Source of the DNA: Otis tarda
Taxonomy: Eukaryota; Chordata; Aves; Otidiformes; Otididae
Assembly: GCA_026413225.1 (NCBI GenBank)
Contig: CM048591.1
Coordinates: 45,265,803-45,329,802 of the forward strand
Reading direction: 5' to 3'
Length of the DNA: 64,000 bases
Part shown: positions 25,701 through 40,802 of the stretch, one piece after another
Position numbering within the stretch: position 1 is the first letter of the stretch
Layout of the letters: each line of letters begins with the position of its first letter
The notes under the pieces: model-generated
Databases searched by the model: none
What the model was told of the DNA's origin: nothing
The model's input: the letters and a program-made list of their open reading frames with translations, nothing else
Program-made: the position numbers and the translations under genes

Positions 25701-28700
25701 TGAGGAGAAGGACTTGAAGGTGTTGGTTGTGGAGAAGCTTCAACATGAGCCAGGAATGTGCACTTGCAGCCCAGAAAGCCAACCGCATCCTGAGCTGCAT
25801 CAAAAGAAGTATGGCCAGGAGGCTGAGGAAGGTGATTCTGCCCCTCTTCTCTGCGCTGGTGAGACCTCACCTGAAGTACTGCATCCAGTTCTGGAGCCCC
25901 CGACACAAGAAGGACTTGGACCTGTTGGAGTGAGTCCAGAGGAGGGCCATGAAGATGATCAGAGAGCTGGAGCACCTCTCCTATGGGGACAGGCTGAGAG
26001 AATTGGGGTTGTTCTGCCTGGAGAAAAGGTGGCTCTGGGGAGACCTTACAGCAGCCTTCCACTACCTAAAGGGGGCTTATAAGTAAGATGGGGAGAAACT
26101 GTGTAGCAGGGCCTATTGTGACAGGACAAGGGGTAATGGTTTTAAAACAGGAGGTAGATTCAAACTACATGTAAGGGAAAAATTTTTTACAATGAGGGTG
26201 TTGAAGCACTGGAACAGGTTGCCCAGAGAGGTGGTAGAAGCCCCATCCCTGAAAACTTTCAAGGCCAGGTTGGACAGGGGTCTGAGTAACCTAATCTGGT
26301 TGGAGATGTCTCTGCCTCTTGCAGCAGGGTTGGACTAGATGACCTTCAAAGGTCCCTTCCAACCCTAACGATTCCATGATTCTATGAATACAGAATATAC
26401 ACAGCTGATCAATTCTAAAGAGCTAATTGTTTTGGGTATATTTGTAAGTGAAGGTAACACACTTGGAGAACTCTAACAATGCATAATTTTTGAGTGGCCT
26501 CACATATGCACTACACACTCTGCGAGGTTACAGTAAATCCCTTGCACTTGCCCTAACTTGGAAGCTCATCTTCACAGACCAAACACACTAGCAATACGTT
26601 TTTGTGAAAAGAAAATACCCAGGTAAATGTAGAAACACCTGTTGTCTGCTAAACTGGCTAAATTCTTACCATATCCCTTCAGTTAGCTTCAGCTGAAAGC
26701 ATGGATATTTGAATGTTAAGAAAGCAGAAACTTTACCAGGACACTTGAAGAGCCTGAGCCCCTCCATTTTTCCCCCTAAATCTACATCAAGTTAAAGCCA
26801 ATAAAGGTGTGGCAGTAACTGCCAATTCTCTGTATGCATACTGAAAGACACACAAAGAAATTATTTACGATGGATGGCTGCTTTATGCCATTACCAGCAG
26901 TGTCTGCAGCCTCTCCGCCCACAAGCTTTAGGTGTCAAGGAGCTCCCTGAACACGACAACTCCTGCTGCCTCCCAGGAGTCACACAGCATTTTCATGGAT
27001 AGTCACACACAAACTTGTATCCAAGGAGTTTAAATAAAACCCACTTAGTTCTCTGTGCAGACCTGCACTAACAAATGCCTAAGGGGGCATCCACGTTCTC
27101 AACAAGCTTTGTTGAGACTTCATGACCAAGGCTCCTTGAAGTTTTGGCTATTTATCACAGAAGCCACCAAGAACCGCTATACTAATACAAGGTGTACTGA
27201 GAAATGTGTATCTCAAATGAGGACCACTGGGATGGGAACATAGTATTTGCAAAAGAAAGAAATGCTTTGCACTGCACTAGGAAGGCCATGAGGACACTGG
27301 AGTCCTAACACAGCTAAAGGATTAGGAGTGGCCAGTAACAAAAGTGACTCCAGGAAACAGAAGAATTAATGTGAAAAAAAAAAAAAGAAGAAAAAAAAGA
27401 GCAGAAGAAATAGGACTTCCATTTATAATCACATGGCACTTAAATTGTGTTGCACTTACAGCTACACAATACAAATATGGAGACTTCACTCATTTGTACT
27501 ATATAGATTTCTCCAGACTTTTTTGATTTGCAGAGCCCTAAACATTTCCAGCAATGCTGTAAGCTTTTTATAGAAAATTTAGGTTTACTGATGGGCATGT
27601 TGCCCTCAATTGTCTTTCATGGATGTGTGTAGTTGTATGCCAGGGACTTATAGGGAGCTGCAGATTGTATGATAAAAACCACTATAAAACAAAACCACAA
27701 CTTGCCCCATGTATCATTTCTGGGAGATGTTATATACAGCTCTTATGTGTTCAAACAGCACCGAACGTTAGAAAATAACAGCACATTTTGCCTTTTCTGT
27801 TTTACTTTTTCCCTTTCATTTTGTTGGGGTTTTTCCCCTTTTCTGTTGTTAGTTCATAATGAGCTAAAACATAGCAAAAACAGAGCAAATCTTTTAAATA
27901 AAGAGTATTACTGGTGAGAAGATCACAGCTACGGGATGACAACTCCACAGGGGAGCCCTCATCACGTCAACAGATATAGTTCTTCAGTGTTCTTATGATT
28001 AAGAGGTTTTCTGAGGTTCACGTTTTGGTTTTGGCTACCTCAGAAAAGAAAAGTGCTCGCAGAAAGGTAATAATATTGTTTGGCAGGAACAGTTATGGGA
28101 AAAGCCACTTCCATTAAGGGTCTGAGCTGGTGCAACCAGTGAAACGCCAGCCTCGACGCCGGGAATAACACAAGATCTTCCAGGAAAAGACTGACGTGTT
28201 TCAAAAACAGGCTCGCAAAGGTCGCTACCATCGAGTGGTGCTCCAGAAGCCGCGCATGCTGGGCATAGACGGTCTCTGAAATTGCAGAAGCAAGCCCCAG
28301 TCCCAGCACACTCCCCGACACCTCCGGTGTTAAAGGGCCAGTGCCGGTGCGCCAGCTGATTGCCCCGGGACCCGCACTGCGCCGAGTCCCCTGGGCTGTG
28401 CTAACGGTCGTGAAAACGCTCCCCCGACGGGCCGCCTCGGCAGCGAGGCAGCACTCGCACCCGCCCCGAGAAGAGCGGCACCGCCGGCAGCCCGCGGCAG
28501 GGCCGGGACAGGCCCCGCCGCCCCGCGCTGCCCGGCGGCCGCTCTGCCGCGGCCTGCGGCCCGGCCCGCGCCGCCAGCCCTCACCTGTAGGCGCTGAGCA
28601 GCGCCTTGTTGATCAGCACGATGAGGAAGGAGCATGTCCCGTAAAAAAGGGCTGAGAGCACCTTGGGTAGCGCCGAGGGCGCAGCAGCGCCCGCCGCTTC

Positions 28701-28724
28701 CCCCGCGGCCTGCCCGGCGCTCAT
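7637..28724 (-). CDS. SLC35D2: SLC35D2, Golgi nucleotide-sugar transporter, complete
   Basis: SLC35D2 proteins are multi-pass Golgi antiporters; the human protein carries UDP-GlcNAc, UDP-glucose and GDP-mannose into the lumen for glycan synthesis. Twelve coding exons join without a break: 28585-28724, 24778-24811, 23057-23143, 20228-20295, 18195-18266, 16212-16280, 15071-15173, 13631-13723, 11195-11262, 10258-10336, 8367-8449, 7637-7739. They total 333 codons including TAG (332 residues; the human protein is about 337). All junctions have GT/AG ends and compatible phases. Recognisable blocks include [58 protein letters not shown] and [12 protein letters not shown]. The cytosolic C-terminus (residues 310-332) is poorly conserved. 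The paralogue SLC35D1 is less likely given the sequence and the neighbours ZNF367 and HSD17B3. The gene starts in a CpG island; intron 1 carries a CR1 and intron 9 a GC-rich inserted segment. Confidence 0.96.
8367..8449 (-). CDS. SLC35D2: SLC35D2 coding exon 11
   Basis: It encodes [20 protein letters not shown] followed by NFIGLNI. Acceptor TTTCAG, donor GTGAGT, ends in phase 2. Confidence 0.95.
10258..10336 (-). CDS. SLC35D2: SLC35D2 coding exon 10
   Basis: It encodes [20 protein letters not shown] followed by VVGAIK, with donor GTGAGT, and returns to phase 0. Confidence 0.95.
11021..11141 (-). repeat. GC-rich segment, inverted copy of 36786-36896
   Basis: Read on the minus strand, 11021-11097 matches 36819-36896 on the plus strand at about 75 of 78 aligned positions (two substitutions and one base indel). 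A further ~40 bp of G-rich sequence up to 11141 matches more loosely. It carries an inverted CCAAT box and TTGGCGCGC. It begins about 55 bp downstream of the exon 9 donor in otherwise AT-rich intron 9. Confidence 0.92.
11195..11262 (-). CDS. SLC35D2: SLC35D2 coding exon 9
   Basis: The acceptor is GTTAATAG and the donor GTAAGG. It reads [19 protein letters not shown] and then CLLG, aligning with human ATEFNQWKN...FLLSCFLG. This exon is the least conserved of the set and easy to miss, because another frame is open across it. Confidence 0.88.
13631..13723 (-). CDS. SLC35D2: SLC35D2 coding exon 8
   Basis: Thirty-one codons starting [15 protein letters not shown] and ending STGDFQQ, phase 0 at both ends, donor GTAAGG. 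Confidence 0.95.
15071..15173 (-). CDS. SLC35D2: SLC35D2 coding exon 7
   Basis: It begins [19 protein letters not shown] and continues [15 protein letters not shown], a signature loop and helix of the SLC35D transporters. The 103 nt return the frame to phase 0. Confidence 0.95.
16212..16280 (-). CDS. SLC35D2: SLC35D2 coding exon 6
   Basis: It encodes [19 protein letters not shown] and then IAAG, a transmembrane segment. The acceptor is CTACAG and the donor GTAAGG. Confidence 0.94.
18195..18266 (-). CDS. SLC35D2: SLC35D2 coding exon 5
   Basis: It encodes [19 protein letters not shown] and then IIILG, the most conserved stretch of the SLC35D group. The donor is GTGATC, weaker than consensus. 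Phase 2 at both ends. Confidence 0.93.
20228..20295 (-). CDS. SLC35D2: SLC35D2 coding exon 4
   Basis: It reads [18 protein letters not shown] onward after acceptor ACAG, with donor GTACAG. The 68 nt end in phase 2. Confidence 0.93.
23057..23143 (-). CDS. SLC35D2: SLC35D2 coding exon 3
   Basis: Twenty-nine codons beginning [15 protein letters not shown] and ending SIPVK, with donor GTAAGG. The open frame runs on past the donor into the intron, but homology stops at the splice site. Confidence 0.94.
24778..24811 (-). CDS. SLC35D2: SLC35D2 coding exon 2 (34 nt)
   Basis: The acceptor is CTTTTCAG and the donor GTATGT. It encodes the conserved [11 protein letters not shown] and ends in phase 0. 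The exon lies about 225 bp from the start of the CR1 element in intron 1. Confidence 0.93.
25035..26387 (+). mobile_element. CR1 LINE, 5'-truncated, inactive
   Basis: The element is antisense to SLC35D2, in its intron 1. Its 5' part reads as a CR1 reverse-transcriptase domain: [56 protein letters not shown] and [10 protein letters not shown]. The catalytic FADD motif reads FANNTKL at about 25499-25519, so both catalytic aspartates are lost. The frame breaks at about 25597, and downstream CR1 coding sequence resumes in another frame (25727-25933, [14 protein letters not shown]). The end at 26387 (ATTCCATGATTCTATGA) is the characteristic CR1 3' terminus, without poly(A). The left limit is approximate. 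Confidence 0.95.
26388..28584 (-). other. remainder of SLC35D2 intron 1
   Basis: No exon recognised. AT-rich DNA with A-runs (near 27375) passes into the CpG island from about 28100. The long frames over 28330-28655 on both strands are products of GC-rich composition. Confidence 0.6.
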
Positions 28725-29200
28725 GGCAGCGGCGGCCAGGGCCTTACCCCGGACTGCACCCAGGAGCGCGGCCGCCCGCCACTCCTCCTCCTCCTCCCCG
28801 GTCCGGCTCGGCCCGGCCGCAGGGCGCCCCCTGGCGGGGCGAGGCGGTCCGGTAGCCGCGCCGCCTCGTCTTCCTCCCACGGGCCGCCCCCGCCCGCCCC
28901 GGTCCGGCCCCCGCACCCGCGGGTCTGCGGCCGCGTCGGCGCAGGGCCGCTGGTTCTCTGCGGAGTTCGGCCGAAGGCGCAGGTGCTGGGGCTGCGCCAG
29001 GCTGCCGCCGATGGGGGCCGCCACACCGGCAGAGCAGCATCCGAGGCGGGACGGTGCCCTCTGCCTCTACCCGGCACCAGCTTTGTTTTTAAACCCGCTG
29101 CCCCCTGCCCAGGCCCTCCCTGCTCGGGGCCCAGGGCAGCCGCCGCACAGCGAGGCCGGCCTTGGCTTCCAGGGAACCCTCACGGGTTTGGCAAACTGTA
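28330..29200. promoter_or_regulatory. CpG island and promoter of SLC35D2
   Basis: Very GC- and CpG-rich sequence centred on SLC35D2 exon 1, with many GC boxes and no TATA box. Transcription to the left should start between 28725 and about 29100. The ZNF367 poly(A) signal lies at 29421, so the two same-strand genes are separated by only a few hundred bases. Confidence 0.8.
28585..28724 (-). CDS. SLC35D2: SLC35D2 coding exon 1
   Basis: The ATG is at 28724-28722 in context GCCATGA. It gives 46 codons plus two bases: a short Ala/Gly-rich N-terminus, then transmembrane segment 1 (about residues 22-38). The donor is GTGAGG. Earlier in-frame codons are open, but the following residues match the family start best. 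Confidence 0.93.
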
Positions 29201-29420
29201 AGGGGAAAAAAAAAAAAACCCCACAAAAACAAAACAAAACAAAACAAGCGCTGAATAATGGGCTTTGTGTAGTTAATGCATGTCAGATTTCAACAGGGAG
29301 GGAAAATAAACACCTTCGTGCTGTGCGAGTTAAGCTGACAGGCTCACAGAAACAAGGAAGAACTCAACTATTTTAACAATCACCCAATGCACACACCAAA
29401 CTTGAAAATTAAACCAAATT

Positions 29421-29426
29421 TTTATT
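29421..29426 (-). terminator. ZNF367: polyadenylation signal of ZNF367
   Basis: AATAAA on the minus strand, with a strong GT-rich element about 20-40 nt downstream. Predicted cleavage is near 29400-29410. Confidence 0.6.
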
Positions 29427-30488
29427 CAAAGCATCTATTAACATGACAGCACATCCACTCCTCTGCTGTTAAGTCATGCCAAACTACGACTTAAACACTT
29501 CAAGATTTCTTGTATGTAAACACTTCTTAATAAAACAAAAAGCAATCTTTCACACCTCAGTTTTTTTTTTACTTGGTATTTTACCTAAAACTTGTTACAA
29601 AACTGCTTCAGCTGTCTGAGTGTTGCCTAACAGCCAAGTACAATTCACTGTACTTGTCATACTTGAAGAAATATTCTGCAAGTTGCCCGAAGCATTAGAG
29701 CTGACTGGGAGAGTCAACCGAATCATTGATCCATTTCAATCCTAATGAAGTTAAGTTATGACTCCAGTCTCCAGCTGGCTGGTAATGACACAGCCTTGTG
29801 CCCTGTGAAATACTACTCACGAGCAATTCTGAGTTACAACTCAGAAGTAAAACAGATTTGCACTCAGGGCGCATTTTGGGATCAGACTACTTGCATGCAG
29901 CCAGCTGAACACTCAAAAGCATGTAACTTATTAAAGAAACTCCAAACCTACACACACAGATTACCAGTTTTACATAGGCTAAGCAGCCTAGAACAACTAC
30001 AGTGTTTCATATTTTTAAGTCTAAAAGACTTAAACCAGAAACAAATGAGCCTGATGTCAGCCAAGTTTAGGACCTGAAAGCAAAGTTAAACCGTATCACT
30101 GGTGCAAAATGATTTACATTCCATGAAAGTGATAACATTTTTTTAAATTACTCAATTACTCTTTAGTTAAGTGCGTCAATACATTATTTAAAAAAAACTA
30201 GGTTAATGAGATTTTCAACCACAACAGGTTACCAATTATTAGAGAACATAATCCAACAGTTGCAGTTTCTGGTGTAAAAATCACATTACTATTCCGGAAC
30301 ACCTGTACGATCCAGTCAATCCTGTATCAAGTGATTGATAAAATGATTTCTTCCTCTTGTTTAAGTGAGAGGGAAAGTGGCTTCCCTTCTCACCTGAATT
30401 TCCTGACCTTCAACAAGAGGAAGGAGTTAAAGCAAGCAGGTCAGTAAATACGAATTATTCATATCCCCTAAAGCAGTAGCTTAACCAA

Positions 30489-30565
30489 AAAAAAAAAATA
30501 CACACCAAAAAAAAACCAAACCAAAACCAAACCAACAAACCAACCAAAACCACACAACAAAAAGT
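30489..30565. repeat. A/C-rich low-complexity tract
   Basis: Repeated AACCAAAC-type units on the plus strand. In the ZNF367 transcript these read as GGTTTGG repeats. Confidence 0.85.
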
Positions 30566-31885
30566 CCAATCTGAAAACAAAAGTTTCCTTAGCGTATTAG
30601 GAATCTCTGGTTGCCTTCAAAGCAAAATACAGGAAAAGATCACCATGAGACAATGTTATTTCCAAGTATACAACATTCACGAAGTGACAAGATATCCTGC
30701 TAAACATTTTATATCAGCATCTGACTACTAGGCAGCATTCTGAAACTTCATTTATTTGGGAAATACATGAAATCACACTGTTAACACACTTGTAACTATT
30801 TTTGGAAGCCTATTTTCTAGTTGTATAGTGAATACTTTTCTGCAGTGTTTAATTGATAGCTGTGCTACAGTTAGTGAACACAAAATTGGCATGTTATCCT
30901 GAAGTAAAGCAATAAGGTGGCTTTATGCACAGAAAGTACGGAGGCTTCTATTTGCTAATAATCATATAAAAGCAATACTTTAAAACTTAGTGTTTGCTAA
31001 TAGGAGATCTAGAATAGTTTACTACAAATCCATTCCACCCTGTAAATCCCCGCTTTAACAAAATCAAGTGCCAAATCACTACAGGGTCCAAAAATGTCTG
31101 GAAAAAAAAAAAAAAACCACATTACCAATTGTTTACCTTTGTCTAGACTTTGCAAGACTAATCACTTTCAGATAAACCCAACAATGTGCAAAAGTTCCTA
31201 ACATCACATTAGGAATAACAAGTGCTACCCAGAGATTCTGCTGAAGTCAAATCAGAAAACATAAAACAGCGAAGTCAAGCCTCATACCTTCAGCAGTCAC
31301 AGTGAAGATCCTGAACCATCTTAGTTTCCTGCATGAAGCAGTTTCTTCCTCTCTACAAGCTGAGATAACTAAGCTTTGCCTTCTGCCTCAGTGACACTAG
31401 GTAAAGATACACCAACATTAGAAAAACATTGTTTCATTGCTGCTTAACAGTATCTTCAGACCTATCACTTAATATAAATTTATATACTTTTTACATAAAG
31501 TATATATAAATATACTTTTCTTTTTGTCAGCCTTCTTTGGCCACATGTACCATTCTGCTAATCTCAAACACTTCGTTCAGAAAGTGCTTCCTGTGAAAAC
31601 TGCTCCAAATAAATGAGTTAACCTTGCAAAATCTAGCTTCCCACAACACGTAAATTTGTCAACCCTGCATTATGCAGTCCTGTATTTACAAAATACTTAG
31701 AAACTTTACATCTGTCTTTTACCTTACAAAAAGTGCAATTCTCTCACCTCATGTTATGAGGCAACAACATTCTTCATAAATTCTACAGAATAGCAGCCTA
31801 TGATAAGCAAATAAGGTGCTTAGCTTATGCCCAGGATCTAACTGGTTAAGTACCACCAGGAAGTGCATTTTGTTCCTAGCGACTG

Positions 31886-36080
<4,195 letters not shown>

Positions 36081-36504
36081 CGCCGACCCCTCGCGGGCAC
36101 CGGCGCGGGAAGGAGGCGATGAGGGAGAGGGGGCACTCCGCGGCGGCTCAGCCCCGCTGTCCGAGCCCGCGTCCTGGGATGGGGGGGTGCGGAGCTGCAC
36201 GGAGGCCCCGCTGCCGCCGCCGCCACCTGTCGCCGCCCGGGCCCGCCTCAGCTGCTCATCGCCGGGGACGGCGGCTCCCGGTGGGGTCTCGGTGCCTCCG
36301 CCTCCCTGCTCCGCGGCGGCCACCCCCGAGCCGATCCGCAATGTCAGCGGCGGCCCCCGGCCATAACGACAGCCAGGGTGAAGAAGCTGCAGCCTCCCCG
36401 CACCTTTCTGAAGCGGCGCCGGCCCCGCTGGCAGCCCCGGTCCCGGCGATGCCCGAGAAGGAGCCGCCGCCTCCGCGCCCACAGCCCAAGGCCGAGCCCC
36501 AGAT

Positions 36505-36526
36505 TTTCCCGCGTTACATTTCGCGC
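36505..36526. promoter_or_regulatory. paired E2F sites upstream of ZNF367
   Basis: TTTCCCGC (36505-36512) and TTTCGCGC (36519-36526) both match the E2F consensus TTTSSCGC exactly. A CCAAT box lies 10 bp further upstream (36537-36541). They sit about 430 bp upstream of the start codon, in line with cell-cycle control of this gene. Confidence 0.7.
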
Positions 36527-36749
36527 CTGGGCGTAACCAATCGCCCAACCCAGCCCTAGCGTCACGGAGCGGCGGTTCCCGCCAACCAACTGCTAGACGA
36601 GAAAGTCATCGGCCCCGCCTCCGGGGGCGGGGTCTGAGGGAGACGCGGCTTCGCTTCTGCCGCCCTATTGGACAGGCGCCCGGCTCGCCGGCGGAATTCG
36701 AAACTGAGTGGGCTCGCGGGCCGCTGGGGCCGCCCCGCCCTGCCTCAGA

Positions 36750-36965
36750 GCAGGCGTTGATTGGCCCAGCGCGGCGGGGAGTTAGCGGGGGGGAAGGGCG
36801 GGGAGGCGCGGCGGGCGGGCCCTGGCAGGCTTGGCGCGCGCTGGATGTGGTTGGGCTGCGCGGGCCAATCGCTGCAGCTGGGCAGGGGGCCTTGGCGCGC
36901 TCCGCGCGCGGCGGGGGGCGTCACGTGCGCAATTTAAAGGGGCCGCGTCGCGGGATAGTGCGGGT
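36750..36965 (+). promoter_or_regulatory. candidate divergent plus-strand promoter
   Basis: In order along the plus strand: inverted CCAAT (36760), the duplicated GC-rich block (36786-36896) with CCAAT (36865) and TTGGCGCGC, E-box CACGTG (36922), and a TATA-like TTTAAA (36933-36938). A start site near 36965 would give a transcript running away from ZNF367. No protein-coding product is recognised downstream, so a non-coding RNA is more likely. Confidence 0.35.
36786..36896 (+). repeat. GC-rich segment duplicated in inverted orientation at 11021-11141
   Basis: The core 36819-36896 is almost identical to the complement of 11021-11097. The G-rich 5' part (36786-36818) matches more loosely. This copy sits within a promoter-type CpG island, so I take it as the likelier source. 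Confidence 0.9.
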
Positions 36966-37400
36966 GGTGGGGTTTAGTGGCTGCCCTTTTCTGTCGCCCT
37001 CTTCCTTCTTTGAGGGGGGGGACCCCCTTCTCCTGCCGCGGCCGTACCCTCACCGGAGCAGGGAGGGGTTCCCCTGTGAGGTGCCGCCGTAGGGCGGGAG
37101 GGCGCTGCGGGGCGGTGGCGGTGGCGCGGCCGTTACGGCGGTTGCTGGGCGGTGGCGGGGGCGCGTGGAAAGAAGCTCCCTCCCGCTCCGTCCCCCCCGC
37201 CCAACTTGGCAGCGGCCCCCCGCGGCGATAAGCGGGGGGGGGGGCCGGGGCGGTGCGCCCCGCGGAGGTCGCCAGCCCGGCCTGGTGGGGGTCCCGCTGC
37301 CCTCGGGGCTGGCCGGCCCGACCGGTACCGCCGCCGTGTTGCTGTAGAGCCACGGGTACCGGTGCCAGGAGGGCAAGAAGCGGGTAGGAGGAGCGCGAAA

Positions 37401-40400
37401 TGGCCGCGGGGGTAGCCCTGGGCCGCAGCCACTTTACCGGCTCCCATGGGCCGCCAGTCGGGAGTTGTAGGAGGTTTTTGAGGCAGGTGGTATTGAAAGT
37501 TTGTACATTTTAGTATAATATTGTTTGAGGGGCGTGTTGTGGGTTTTTTTTTTTTGTTCCTTCCCAATCTAATATACCTGTTCGAGTATTTATACTGAAA
37601 TATTTTATTTTAAAATCTAGATTTTCAGTCTGTGCCCTTTGAAACTGAGGCCCAGTCTGGTTCTGCAGCCTGGTAGCACAAAATTGCACACAGAGGGGCT
37701 GGAGTTCCGCTTGCATGCAAGGCTCCCATGGCCCCGGGAAACCGGGATTCGTGTCTGCTTTTAACTCGGGTGTCTATGTGAGTAAGAGGTACGTGGCAAA
37801 TCACCGAAAGGTTCGGTGGTAACGAGGAATGATTTGGGAATACAGTGGCATACGCTGATCTGGCTTTAGCTGGTAAAAACATGGAACAGGTTACATGTTC
37901 AGTTTTTAAATCTGCAAGTAGCCGTTGTGCCTCATTTACCAAATCTTTTGGAAATCTGGTTGCTGGAAACAAAAAAAGGATTTAGCTTTGTCAGATACAG
38001 CAGCACTTAATTTATTTTATGGTGGTTTTCTCCTTTTTTTTTTTTAAGCAGTATATCACGCTGTTCTAAAGCAGGAGCACATTTCTTGGCACCTGGTGCA
38101 GGCCTTTTATGCTGAAGCTAGCTAGTAGCATTACATAAACATGCCACTTTTGTCTCACTGTCTTAGCATCAGTGAGTTTTACTGACTAGCTACATGTTCC
38201 GAAATATGAACTCACATTTCTTACATTAACAGCTGAATTTTGAGACAAATATCAAGAGCCCAGAGAAGCCATGAAGCTGTAAAAACAGTGAAATTTTTTT
38301 TTTTTTCCTGGTTATGCTTTGTCCACTGCAGTTCATATGCTGTAGACTGCTGCCTTGTGAGAGCTTTAGCAACCATGACTGCTGACAGGAATGGGAAAGT
38401 GCAGGGGAGAGCAAATTCACAGTGTATGACCACTATCCCCCTCTGGATAACGAGAAACTCCTACCAGTTCTTCCAACTTAGAGACTGTAGTGCTGGACTG
38501 CAGTGTTAAGTATCCGTCCAGAGAGAGGCAGCCCTTTTGTTGTGAATTACGGTTCAGTTTGTCACAACTGTCCTTTTAAACTAACTAAAAAAAAAACCCT
38601 TAATTTTTGCTTAGGGAAATTCTTGTTCATTGTAGTGACACCCCAACTTCTCAAACTTGGTGTTACATGTCAAAGTCCCACCACTACTGTGCTGGGTCAG
38701 GCCATGCTTACCAGGCCAGAAGGAAAACACTGCAGCTTGTAACTTTTGTTTCCAAAATCACCTGACCAGCTTAAAAAGCTTCAGCCCTAAAAATAAACTG
38801 TGGAAGAAAGTTCCAGTAAGAGAACAATGTTGTAGAGGAGTGGTATTAAAGATATGTTAAAGTCTATTTGGGGGAAAAAATGATTTGTCTTAAAATAATT
38901 GCATCCCAAAAAGCAAACTGTGTATACCCTTCATGACCTTCCAAAACTACACAACTGATGCTTCAGGTAGTACATGTAGCTGCTGAGCAACTCCAGTGAC
39001 TGACGGAATTAATGCTATGATCTGGTTCATAAAATTGTAGGTACTGTGAGTGGCGCAATGCATTGCGAGTAACTGAATATCTCCGTGCTTACCCTATGTC
39101 ACTTCAGTGTGCACATTCAATTTTGTAACGACATTCAAGGGCCTGGCAGCAGATTAACTTCTTTATGTGGATCTTGTACATTTTTCTAATGCCAAATAAT
39201 GTATCTTTGTTAATGGAGGGAGCACAAAAGGAGGAAGAGGTGAGCTAATGCCACTTCTGATATTTTAACTGCTCTGAACAATAGTGTTTCAAGTGGTGAT
39301 AACAATGACCAAAAAGAGACAAGGCACCTCTCTGTCCAGCTCCTGCTACTGAAAGAGGAAACATGCACACAGAGAACATGTGGCTTAAAGGCCTGCTTTT
39401 CAGTACATACAGTCATCTGTATTAAACTAATAGTTCATGTATCACAATGTGAAAACAGTTCTAAAGTAATCATCTGAACTGTAGTATCTTAATATTAAAT
39501 GCTCTTGATAGTATTTTGATGCTACTAGCTTAATGTATAAAAGCATTAATATTTTTAAGTTAGTGTAGAAACAAGAAAAAGTTTTCTCTGAGAGGTAAAG
39601 ACTAAGATAATGAAGCATTATACAACCCACAATTGAATCAAATCGCACTTACTGTTACAGCAAAGCATACCCTTTATTACACACAGCATAATATGGAAAT
39701 AGTGAAAGGATAGGGAGCATGAATTCAACAGAAAACAAGGAGAAAGAACCTGTGTTCTATCCGGCTAGAAGGACTCAAGAAGGACTTCCCAATTCAGGAG
39801 TCTGAGAATAATAAACTATTTGAGAAATAAAAAGTAGAACAACTAACTCTGAGGTAGGTAAATGTATATTTCTCAAAGTGAAACAGAACACAAATACATT
39901 ATAAATAAAGAGGAAAGAAAGTACTTTGTCTCTTTGCAGCATGGTTCAACCATTTCTAGTGATATTCCAAAGTTCAAACAAGAAAACTTTGAGACAGTGA
40001 TGGTCTTTAGGCATATACTAGCAAATACTTAACCACACTGCAAGTAACTTTACTGTATGTCGTAATATGGATTTATATAATAACTTAGCAATAGTCATAA
40101 TATCTTTTATCTAAGTGTTTGTTATTACACTTTCCAAGTTTTGCTTTATATCAAAGCAATATATCAAGACAATAAAATTGCTTATGTTAATAGCACACTT
40201 GAAGCTAGCTACTAAGTATTCCAGAGGGAAGAGAACGAGGTAAGCGTACCCATAACAAAGATAAATTCCCATGTCTTCCTTTGAAGGTGATAGAAGAATA
40301 GTAGTTAGCATACGCAGGTCTATCTTTGGTGACATAGCTCTTCAGTGCTCAACTTAAAACTCCATGTAGTCGATTGAGTTCAGTAGAATTACACTGATGG

Positions 40401-40800
40401 AAAATGTATGTGATGGCTAGATCCAGTAAGTGACACAGTGTTGCCCTCTCTTCCTGTTTGGGTGCTCTTCCCCAGAACAGGACCTTGAGCCCTGCCGTAG
40501 ATTCGGAATGTTTCTACTCCAGGCAGGGGAGATTTAGGCACTAGAGAATGAGATTCATGTCTAGGGATGAGAGAGTGGCTGTAGGAAAGGTCAAGGACAG
40601 GATGCCCCTCGCTGGTGATTAAATGCTTAGCTGTAAAGGTCAGAGGAACATCAGCCTCCATTTGCAATTCAGTCTCCTATAATTAGGCACCTTTGCCCTT
40701 TAAAAAAAAAAACCATGAAGCAAGGAGTCTTTTGGTAAAGATGCCGTATTCCATATCTATACTTACTTGGAAAGCTTGTGTAGGGCTGCTGTTCTGCACG
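37401..40800. other. intergenic DNA between ZNF367 and HABP4, left part
   Basis: AT-rich beyond the CpG island. Short open frames on both strands lack homology or splice support. No gene, RNA gene or clear repeat recognised. Confidence 0.55.
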
Positions 40801-40802
40801 TG

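Larger units (their letters stand above)
29400..31885 (-). other. ZNF367: ZNF367 3' UTR
   Basis: About 2.5 kb from the stop codon to a minus-strand AATAAA (complement of 29421-29426) followed by a GT-rich downstream element (TTTGGTGTGTGCATTGGGTG). It is AT-rich with no coding exon. It includes an A/C-rich low-complexity tract at 30489-30565, which is TTTGG-rich in the transcript. Confidence 0.65.

Noticed and set aside
25610-26062. 150-codon minus-strand open frame
   Set aside because: It is antisense to the CR1 element, which reads clearly on the plus strand with known CR1 motifs.
28663-29376. 237-codon plus-strand frame
   Set aside because: Antisense to SLC35D2 exon 1 and its CpG island; composition is low-complexity and it runs through an A-run encoding Lys.
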